DNA of 14,078 bases, taken from Thermoplasmata archaeon. Its GTDB lineage: Archaea > Thermoplasmatota > DAOVMN01. The translations under genes were made by a program, and so were the position numbers. Of this stretch, positions 8,549 to 14,078 are shown in pieces. The stretch lies in the NCBI GenBank assembly GCA_030630685.1, contig DAOVMN010000011.1, forward strand, positions 1 to 14,078, read 5' to 3'. Within the stretch, counting starts at the first letter, position 1. Every line of letters starts with the position of its first letter. The notes under the pieces were generated by a model. The model was not told where the DNA came from. It ran no database searches and was given only the letters and a program-made list of their open reading frames with translations.

Positions 8549-10369
8549 TTAAAAATCCCCGCTGTAGAGTAACCATTGATATTGAAGTTTAGGGGTATTT
8601 CCTTCGATCAATATATCTCCTGCACCACTTTCCGCCATATCCCACCATGCATAACTAAACCCAAAGCCAGATCTGTCCCGGTTTTGTGGGCCAAATGAGA
8701 ATCCAAAATCGAGTATTTTAAAAATAGGAAGATTCGGGGATACCTCGTCACATTGTGTTTGCAAATAAAAGTAAATGTCAATTCCTATATCATCTCCAAA
8801 TGGACTAATCACTATACTTACTCCCATTCGTCCCGTTCTTGACACTTCAAACCAATTTCCGAGTTCAAGGATATCAAGCCAATTATGTTTAGGGTCTCCA
8901 CCTAAAGTTTCAAACTGGAAGATAAAGCTCCAAACTTTCTCATCTGGGACATTTTCGTAACCCCATCCCCCTAAAGTATGGGTAAGAGAAGTGTCACAGA
9001 AACATTTTTCCGCTACTATGGCGTTTTTTATCGCATCTAGGATATCACTATCAATTCCAAAACCACTCAACATGTTGCTTAAATCTCCAACAATTTCAAC
9101 AAGTTTATCATGGTCATCCTCGGATTCTATGTCCCCAATTAACAAATCTGCAACATCTAATAAGTCGTTACTCCCAACAATCTTGGTAATAACATCCAAT
9201 ATCAATTGGGCAAAGAGATCAGTACTGATAAGTCCTGAACTTACAAAACGGCCAGCCCATTTCATTACAGTTTGAAGAGATTTTGGAATATTGATATCTC
9301 CTTCTAGACTATTCTCGGAGAGATAATTATTGAAAACAGTTGAAACTTCATCTTCTGTTGCTCCATCTGTGGCATCTATAGAGGCTACAAGATCTTCAAA
9401 ATTATCCGGAACCTGTGGTTGGATACTTTTCATTAAACCTATAAAAATAGCTGAAAATCTTGAAATAATCTGATCTTTCACCCACTCCTTAAACGCATTA
9501 AATGCATTCACCACCGCCTCCGCAACAGCTTCTGCCGCCTCAATGACTCCATTGACAAAGCCCATTCCGAGGTCCACGAGCGTTTCCCCGATATCGACGA
9601 TGAAATCCAAAGCGTTCTTTCCGTAATCTATAACTTTTGTACAAATATCACGGAGACTGCTGAGCCATGATTTATCATTATCAGGATAATCCACGTAAGG
9701 AGACTCGATGGACTTCGGTGCATTCGGGATCAATGCGAGAATGCTTGCAGGAAGTCCAATTTTATGAGTGATATCACAATGAGCGTTAGCGTCATCATGC
9801 CAGTCGTAATATTTGAGGTCGTACAACTTCGCGAACACCTCATCATTCGAATTCATTCGCAGATGGTCAAGCAGGGTATCTATGTTCACATCCTTGAGTT
9901 TGATGACCCCTTCCAGTTCCCTGGGTGCATAAGAACTATCGAATGCAGAGCTGTCAGAACCACGGGTCATGAATTCCCCTGCGTTATCATCGGTATATCC
10001 CAGATCCGAAAGTCCGTTCCCGTCTTCATCTGGGTGAGCCGATGCCGCTGCCGTATAGAGTTTTGATCCATAGAATGTACTCTTTGGAACGATGATAGAG
10101 TATTCAAACCGCTGTTTACCCCTTGCATAAATTCCTTTTGAACCCCTCTGAAAGTCCCCCAAACCATCATTCTCCTTGTAATCAACGCTCCAGTAATATT
10201 CCGTGAAATCCTCTGCTGCTCCTGTGGTTGTGGGTGGCAGGTCCACACCGATAGTTACACTTCCTGCTTCCGATGTCGAAAATATACAATCTCCGTTGTG
10301 GTCTGGAATGCGGGTGCTGGCCGAAAGTTGTATGCTATCTTCTTTTATCAAGGCTGGATTAAATTGCAT
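8549..10369 (-). CDS. 606-residue protein of unknown function, possible modular effector
   Basis: No family is recognised. Residues 1-150 look beta-rich and contain a calcium-loop-like DEDGNGLSD (114-122). Residues 240-315 form a long amphipathic helical stretch with runs such as EAAEAVAEAVVNAF. Residues 320-455 are predicted helical, and 456-606 are beta-rich, with CFC at 456-458 and an aromatic C-terminal segment (GFGFSYAWWD). There is no signal peptide. The start is supported by AAAGGA six bases upstream of ATG; the frame stays open for 19 codons further upstream, with no better start, to a stop at 10427-10429. Base composition shifts near 9500: line 9541-9600 has 32 G/C of 60 and line 9121-9180 has 23. 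The membrane-protein gene follows after one base. An N-terminal carrier with an exchanged C-terminal module is possible. It could also be a 5'-truncated surface protein. Confidence 0.75.
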   Translation of the reverse strand: MQFNPALIKEDSIQLSASTRIPDHNGDCIFSTSEAGSVTIGVDLPPTTTGAAEDFTEYYWSVDYKENDGLGDFQRGSKGIYARGKQRFEYSIIVPKSTFYGSKLYTAAASAHPDEDGNGLSDLGYTDDNAGEFMTRGSDSSAFDSSYAPRELEGVIKLKDVNIDTLLDHLRMNSNDEVFAKLYDLKYYDWHDDANAHCDITHKIGLPASILALIPNAPKSIESPYVDYPDNDKSWLSSLRDICTKVIDYGKNALDFIVDIGETLVDLGMGFVNGVIEAAEAVAEAVVNAFNAFKEWVKDQIISRFSAIFIGLMKSIQPQVPDNFEDLVASIDATDGATEDEVSTVFNNYLSENSLEGDINIPKSLQTVMKWAGRFVSSGLISTDLFAQLILDVITKIVGSNDLLDVADLLIGDIESEDDHDKLVEIVGDLSNMLSGFGIDSDILDAIKNAIVAEKCFCDTSLTHTLGGWGYENVPDEKVWSFIFQFETLGGDPKHNWLDILELGNWFEVSRTGRMGVSIVISPFGDDIGIDIYFYLQTQCDEVSPNLPIFKILDFGFSFGPQNRDRSGFGFSYAWWDMAESGAGDILIEGNTPKLQYQWLLYSGDF

Positions 10370-10375
10370 AAGAAT

Positions 10376-10381
10376 TCCTTT
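10376..10381 (-). promoter_or_regulatory. Shine-Dalgarno-like AAAGGA for the 606-residue protein
   Basis: AAAGGA ends six bases before the ATG at 10369, normal spacing, and supports this start over the upstream in-frame extension. Confidence 0.5.
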
Positions 10382-10400
10382 CTTCCCAGATTGTTTTGGT

Positions 10401-10410
10401 ACATATAGAT
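10401..10410 (-). promoter_or_regulatory. Candidate archaeal TATA box for the two-gene unit
   Basis: On the minus strand ATCTATATGT lies about 32-41 bases before the ATG, preceded by CCGGA. That position would give a very short leader. The match to a BRE/TATA element is moderate only. Confidence 0.3.
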
Positions 10411-10465
10411 TCCGGTCACCTCGGTTTTATCTCCGGTGGGCAGAGATGCAGGAGTTCGTCGTCGT

Positions 10466-10494
10466 CTCTGCGTAACTCTGCGCCGCTCAGCGGT
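10466..10494. repeat. 10-bp periodic CTCTGCG repeat
   Basis: Three units begin at 10466, 10476 and 10486: CTCTGCGTAA, CTCTGCGCCG and CTCAGCGGT. They lie in the gap between the 606-residue gene and the sorted-protein gene. CTCTGCG-type strings are, from memory, a dispersed intergenic repeat in many environmental prokaryotes. Confidence 0.5.
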
Positions 10495-10547
10495 AGAAAA
10501 CGTCGTGTCGTAGGGGTCGTGGTGGTGATGGTTTCTGCGGAAGTTGT

Positions 10548-10692
10548 TTCGATGGCTAAGGAGTGTGTAGTCCTAAAGCACCTGCGGATGATGTTTGTTG
10601 TGCCTTCCTCCTTCACCGTCGAGAACGCCTTTCGCTCCCATGATGACCGGGTCGTAACCTCTGGAAGCGGCGATTATCCTTGCCGGAGGACC
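10548..10692 (-). pseudogene. Decayed C-terminal fragment resembling a universal stress protein (UspA-like)
   Basis: In the frame shifted by one from the end of the overlapping sorted-protein gene, 10683-10627 reads ARIIAASRGYDPVIMGAKG. This matches the family pattern PAxxI, then D-x-V/I-I-M-G-x-x-G, of the nucleotide-binding loop. After a second frame change near 10615, GTTNIIRRCFRTTHSLAI fits the closing G-S/T-x(4)-IR...VxV strand. The N-terminal two thirds of the family are absent. Reading from memory of the family; two frame breaks and no start codon mean it cannot be functional. Confidence 0.5.
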
Positions 10693-13600
10693 CTTTCCCC
10701 CTGAACACCAGGGAACCCAGCACGACCGCTGCTATAGCGACTACCGCCTCGAATCCCGGGATTATTCCATCGCCTCCGCCGGAAACGGATATTTCCCTCT
10801 CGGTCTGGTCCGCACCATTGAGATAGGTCATGTTGATGGTGATCGTGTGGGAGCCTTCCTTAGCTGTCCAGTTGTAGCTCCTGGTCACGGATCCGCCTGG
10901 TCCCACCGTCCCCGCATCAATGGTTTCCTTGAGCTTGTTATCCATGATTATCTTGACGGTAATGTTCTCTGCCGATGCATCTCCTGTGTTCTTCAGCGTT
11001 ACTGTAACGGTTAACCTGTCCCCGTCCTCGGGATCGAGTGGTAAGATGGTAATGGCCTGGATCTGAAGATTCGGACCCGATACTGCGGGTGGGTTCACGG
11101 TAACCGTTAATTCGTCCTCTGCTGTAGCACCATCATTGTCCGTCACCCTTACCCTTACTATATAGGTGCCCGCGATTGTGTAGGTGTGGTTGGCATCAGC
11201 GCTGGGTATGCGCTCGATTATGTAATCACCAACGAAGTCCCACTCGTACAGGACTATCTCTCCGTCCGTATCACTGGCATTGGCTTCGAAATATGCAGTT
11301 TCACCTGCGGTAATAGTCTGATCGGGTCCCGCGTCAACAACTGGGGGCTCATTCAGATCGATCGCATGGAGCTCGACCATCTCCCAGCCGTCCTCCACAG
11401 GCTCTCCGACGAACTCCATACTCACAGTACCCGTACCGATTCCTTCAACAGTTATGTTGTCCGTGGAATTATAGCCATCGAAGATAAAGCCATCCGGAAG
11501 GATAAGGGTGAAGTTCTCTGATCCACCTTCATCCTCATCATAGCTCATGTTAAAAAGGATGACGTGCTCGTCCGCTTCTAAAATGGGTGTGTGGGATATA
11601 AAATCGCCTCCCATCTCCATGTGAACCGGATCCTGTGAGGTGATGTTGCCCTCCATGTCAGAGAGACGGATATAATGACTCCCCTCCACGAAGTCATAAT
11701 AGATGCCGTCCACATAGAAGTCGTCCTCGGTATTTTCCTCATCCATCTCAGGACCATCATTATCCATCATCAGCTTAAAGAATTCCTCGAGGAGGCCGGC
11801 CTCTTCCTCGCTCACATAGCCGTCCATATCCCCAAGCAGGAAGTCCACCTGGAGCCTCGCTAAATGGGGAGCAGAGTCCATCCCGAATGGCCCCTGCATG
11901 GTGTAACTCGCATGGTCCCAGTCCGAAAAGCTCATCTCCATTTTCCCTTCCTTCTCTGGTCCGGGAAGGGTGACGTTTACCTCGGTGTTTCCATCGATAG
12001 TTAGGTCCATTACCAGCCCGGAATGGTCGTCATCGTTCACCACTAAATACCAATCACCATCAGGGACTATCATCTCATAATACCCATCTTCCTCTGTGGT
12101 CGTGGAATACGGGAAATCCTCCTCATCATCGGGAGGTACCCCTGTCATCCAGTTCACCAGAAGAACATCCGCATCATACACGGGCTCGCCGTTCCAGTCG
12201 TGTACATAACCATAGATCATGGTATTGGAGAGCTCCTTGCGGTAGAGGGTGATGTTGTACCAAAGCTCTCCCGCAGTTAAGTTCTCTATATGAAAGTGGA
12301 AGTAGTAACCATCGGCCATGGCTTTTATGCCTCCCCATCCGCTCCAGGCCCGGAACTCGAAATACCCTGTTTCTCCGTCCGTTTCGGTACCGTTATCTGC
12401 ATCATAGATGAAATTCATCGCCCCTACCTCAGCCTTAACCGGCCCCCTTATCGTCGGGTCGGTCACGTATCCCTTGACAAGAAGGTCGGGCGGGGGAATG
12501 GGTTCGAGGGTGATGTTGTACCATATATCCTCTTCAACAAAGATCTCATCCTCGTACCGCTTGTAGCCCTCCACGTGCATCTCCACTTCATACTCCTCAT
12601 CGGCAGCCACCTCAAGCTCGTAGTAACCGTCTTCTTCGGTCATGGTATCATAGTAATCCTCATTGAAGAATTCCACCCATTCGTCCACTATGGGATCCCC
12701 TGTCTCACTGTCATTGACAAATCCCCTGACCCATACCATCTCTACAGGTTCGAGGGTCACATTGCGCCAAAGGGTTTCATTCTCATCGATGTAAATATGG
12801 TCTCTGTGGGAGTGATAACCGTATTTGCTCACCTCGAACTCGTATTCACCAGCACAGAGGTTTATCTGATAATAACCTGTATCATTTGTTCTAGTGTCAT
12901 TCCAGTAGTTGTCATCTTCGTTCCGGATATTCACATTCGCATCCTCGATCGGACCCCTGCTCTCTACTTCCATTACATACCCCTTAACTACCGAGTTCTC
13001 GGGTATTAGGGTCACATTGTACCAATAAGTTTCGTCATCTCCAACAGTGATATCATTGTCATGGTCCCTGTAGCCGTCCTTGTGTACATGGATATGATAC
13101 TCCCCTTCTGCTACATTCATTTCATAGTAGCCCGAGGAGTTGGTAGTGGTGTAGTTTCCAGTTTCTTCGCCCCATAAACTCACATCCGCTCCCTCGATCG
13201 AACCTCTGCTCTCTTCTTCCATTACGTATCCCTTCACTACCGAGTTCTCGGGAGGCTTGGGCTCCAGGGTCACATTATGCCAGAAAGTCTCATTCTCTTC
13301 AACAGTGATGTCTCTGTCATGGTCCCTGTAGCCGTCCTTGTGTATATGGATATGATACTCGCCTTCCGCTACATTCATTTCATAGTAGCCCGAGGCGTTG
13401 GTGGTGGTGTAGTTTTCAGTTTCCTCTCCCCATAGACACACATCCGCTCCCTCGATCGGACCCCTGCTGTCATTGTCCTCTACATACCCCTTAATCACGG
13501 AGTTCTCGGGGGGTTTCGGGTCCAAAGTGACATTGTACCAGCGGGTTTCGTCATCTCCGACCCTGATATCACCATAGTGGGTTATGTAGCCATCCTTCGA

Positions 13601-13876
13601 GATATCTATCTGGTAATCCCCTGGTTCCAGCGATATCTTATAGAACCCCTCGCTATCTGTGTAATTCCAGTACCAGTACCGCTCACCATTATAGATGCTC
13701 ACATCCGCATCCTCAATGGGATACTCGGTCTGGCTGTCGTGTACATAGCCCTTCACCTCGGCGTTTTCGTCTGCCTGGGCCTGTGGGATAGTCAACACCG
13801 TTAGGGTACTGACAGCCAGCACTATCATCAACATGACTGTCACTAAACGTCCGAATCTTTCAGCTTTATAACTCAT
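10613..13876 (-). CDS. Secreted surface protein with seven carboxypeptidase-regulatory-like repeats, PKD, CARDB and PGF-CTERM
   Basis: I place the start at ATG 13876 (1087 residues): GGGTGA lies five bases upstream, and the alternative GTG at 13885 falls inside that ribosome site. A signal peptide (1-35, ending PQAQA) precedes seven repeats of about 86 residues (39-643), each with KGYVxD, PIEDADV, GYY, GEYxxxxxKDGY and WYNVTLxP. These are carboxypeptidase-regulatory-like (transthyretin-type) beta-sandwiches. A domain at 644-841 contains a partial EF-hand (DMDGYVSEEE). A PKD domain (842-929, VVDAGPDQT) and a CARDB domain (933-1031) follow, then PGF-CTERM from 1036 (DGIIPGFEAVVA plus helix). 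Archaeosortase processing and S-layer anchoring are expected. After the helix there is an odd 29-residue basic tail instead of a few Arg residues; it is read out of frame over a stress-protein remnant. It is acidic overall, and its binding target is unknown. Confidence 0.9.
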   Translation of the reverse strand: MSYKAERFGRLVTVMLMIVLAVSTLTVLTIPQAQADENAEVKGYVHDSQTEYPIEDADVSIYNGERYWYWNYTDSEGFYKISLEPGDYQIDISKDGYITHYGDIRVGDDETRWYNVTLDPKPPENSVIKGYVEDNDSRGPIEGADVCLWGEETENYTTTNASGYYEMNVAEGEYHIHIHKDGYRDHDRDITVEENETFWHNVTLEPKPPENSVVKGYVMEEESRGSIEGADVSLWGEETGNYTTTNSSGYYEMNVAEGEYHIHVHKDGYRDHDNDITVGDDETYWYNVTLIPENSVVKGYVMEVESRGPIEDANVNIRNEDDNYWNDTRTNDTGYYQINLCAGEYEFEVSKYGYHSHRDHIYIDENETLWRNVTLEPVEMVWVRGFVNDSETGDPIVDEWVEFFNEDYYDTMTEEDGYYELEVAADEEYEVEMHVEGYKRYEDEIFVEEDIWYNITLEPIPPPDLLVKGYVTDPTIRGPVKAEVGAMNFIYDADNGTETDGETGYFEFRAWSGWGGIKAMADGYYFHFHIENLTAGELWYNITLYRKELSNTMIYGYVHDWNGEPVYDADVLLVNWMTGVPPDDEEDFPYSTTTEEDGYYEMIVPDGDWYLVVNDDDHSGLVMDLTIDGNTEVNVTLPGPEKEGKMEMSFSDWDHASYTMQGPFGMDSAPHLARLQVDFLLGDMDGYVSEEEAGLLEEFFKLMMDNDGPEMDEENTEDDFYVDGIYYDFVEGSHYIRLSDMEGNITSQDPVHMEMGGDFISHTPILEADEHVILFNMSYDEDEGGSENFTLILPDGFIFDGYNSTDNITVEGIGTGTVSMEFVGEPVEDGWEMVELHAIDLNEPPVVDAGPDQTITAGETAYFEANASDTDGEIVLYEWDFVGDYIIERIPSADANHTYTIAGTYIVRVRVTDNDGATAEDELTVTVNPPAVSGPNLQIQAITILPLDPEDGDRLTVTVTLKNTGDASAENITVKIIMDNKLKETIDAGTVGPGGSVTRSYNWTAKEGSHTITINMTYLNGADQTEREISVSGGGDGIIPGFEAVVAIAAVVLGSLVFRGKGSSGKDNRRFQRLRPGHHGSERRSRR
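10737..10778 (-). repeat. 42-bp identical copy of the PGF-CTERM coding sequence, copy 2
   Basis: Identical in all 42 bases to 5568-5609. It encodes the PGF motif and the start of the sorting helix. Elsewhere the two genes share no obvious DNA similarity. Confidence 0.9.
11948..13762 (-). repeat. Seven carboxypeptidase-regulatory-like repeats; units two and three nearly identical
   Basis: Repeat units begin at KGYV-type motifs. The second (from 13498) and third (from 13240) are 258 bp apart and closely similar in DNA as well as protein, including ASGYYEMNVAEGEYHIH against SSGYYEMNVAEGEYHIH. The other units are more diverged, so this pair is the newest duplication. Confidence 0.8.
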
Positions 13877-13881
13877 AGAAT

Positions 13882-13887
13882 TCACCC
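13882..13887 (-). promoter_or_regulatory. Shine-Dalgarno GGGTGA that decides the start of the sorted protein
   Basis: GGGTGA complements the archaeal 16S rRNA tail (TCACC) and sits five bases before ATG 13876. It overlaps the alternative GTG codon at 13885, making that start unlikely. Confidence 0.65.
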
Positions 13888-13919
13888 GTCTAATTTGATA
13901 TTAAAAACCGTTATTTTGC

Positions 13920-13946
13920 ATATTAGATATTAGATATAAGGTTTTC
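13920..13946 (-). promoter_or_regulatory. Candidate BRE/TATA promoter overlapping a 7-bp tandem repeat
   Basis: On the minus strand AAAACC followed by TTATATC resembles an archaeal BRE plus TATA box about 60 bases before the ATG. The same DNA read on the plus strand holds three 7-bp units, ATATTAG, ATATTAG and ATATAAG (13920-13940), which could alternatively be an operator-like or slipped repeat. Confidence 0.4.
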
Positions 13947-13978
13947 CCATGAAAGGGGTGTGGGACAAAATAAACTAT

Positions 13979-14078
13979 TCACTCTTTTACAATGACCACA
14001 TAGGCGCGCCAGCCTCGATATTTCTTGGGCGCATCAATCTTTGCTGAGTTACCGAAAGGTGTGATTTTCTTCTCATAG
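13979..14078 (-). CDS. DUF2080-type transposon-associated protein, C-terminal 32 residues only
   Basis: The frame enters from the right edge and ends at TGA 13981-13979. The visible peptide contains KKITPFGNSAKIDAPKKY and ends AYVVIVKE. The TPFGNSA...PK...G...V-V-V pattern is that of short archaeal DUF2080 proteins, often encoded beside a transposase and with an AbrB-like look. Function in transposition is not established. It shares strand with the sorted-protein gene but is separated by 102 bp holding the candidate promoter. The start, and any transposase, would be outside the window. Confidence 0.7.
   Translation of the reverse strand, partial: YEKKITPFGNSAKIDAPKKYRGWRAYVVIVKE

Noticed and set aside
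10416..10616. 66-codon minus-strand open frame between the two large genes
   Set aside because: As an intact gene it is not credible: Thr-rich low-complexity sequence, running through the CTCTGCG repeat. Only its first part matters, as the second frame of the stress-protein remnant.
12290..13009. 239-codon plus-strand open frame
   Set aside because: It lies wholly antisense to the carboxypeptidase-regulatory-like repeats, and its protein shows no domain or composition of its own. It is a by-product of the repeat codons.
13877..13885. GTG start giving three extra residues to the sorted protein
   Set aside because: The GTG is part of the GGGTGA ribosome site that serves the ATG at 13876.

Overview
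The window looks archaeal, most likely a euryarchaeon of the Thermoplasmatota or a relative. Two proteins end in PGF-CTERM sorting signals (archaeosortase A substrates). The large genes encode extracellular mosaics of beta-helix, PKD/Ig, CARDB, carboxypeptidase-regulatory-like and DxDxDG calcium repeats, as is common in that group. Upstream sequences contain TATA/BRE-like boxes, and the right edge holds the end of a DUF2080-type transposon-associated protein. The exact lineage is inference. Nothing in the window is a metabolic, tRNA or rRNA gene; it is an accessory cell-surface locus.

Layout. 1-5286 (+): a giant surface protein cut by the left edge. It has 44-residue beta-prism-like (MABP-like) repeats, a hydrophobic multi-helix block, a ricin-type lectin domain with three QxW repeats, two blocks of thrombospondin-3-like calcium repeats, and a C-terminal anchor with a basic tail. 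5287-5515: a convergent gap with a degenerate 9-bp periodic repeat (ATTnGTG). 5516-7825 (-): a secreted beta-helix protein with three 88-residue PKD-like repeats, an Ig-like domain and PGF-CTERM. 7882-8547 (-): a six-helix membrane protein, AT-rich. 8549-10369 (-): a 606-residue protein of unknown function, its stop one base before the start of the membrane protein; the pair looks translationally coupled. 10370-10612: a gap with a 10-bp periodic CTCTGCG repeat and, overlapping the end of the next gene, a decayed fragment resembling the C-terminal end of a universal stress protein. 10613-13876 (-): a secreted protein with seven carboxypeptidase-regulatory-like repeats, PKD, CARDB and PGF-CTERM. 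13979-14078 (-): the last 32 codons of a DUF2080-type protein.

How the parts fit. The two PGF-CTERM proteins are probably exported, processed and lipid-anchored in the S-layer by the same archaeosortase. Their sorting signals share a 42-bp stretch that is identical in DNA, which points to recent duplication or gene conversion. The lectin and calcium repeats of the giant protein suggest adhesion or glycan binding. The 606-residue protein and its coupled membrane partner lie in an AT-rich patch that starts inside the 606-residue gene. That arrangement resembles an effector/immunity (polymorphic-toxin-like) module, but no toxin fold is recognised. Transposon and repeat debris and a scrambled gene 3' end mark the region as recombination-active.
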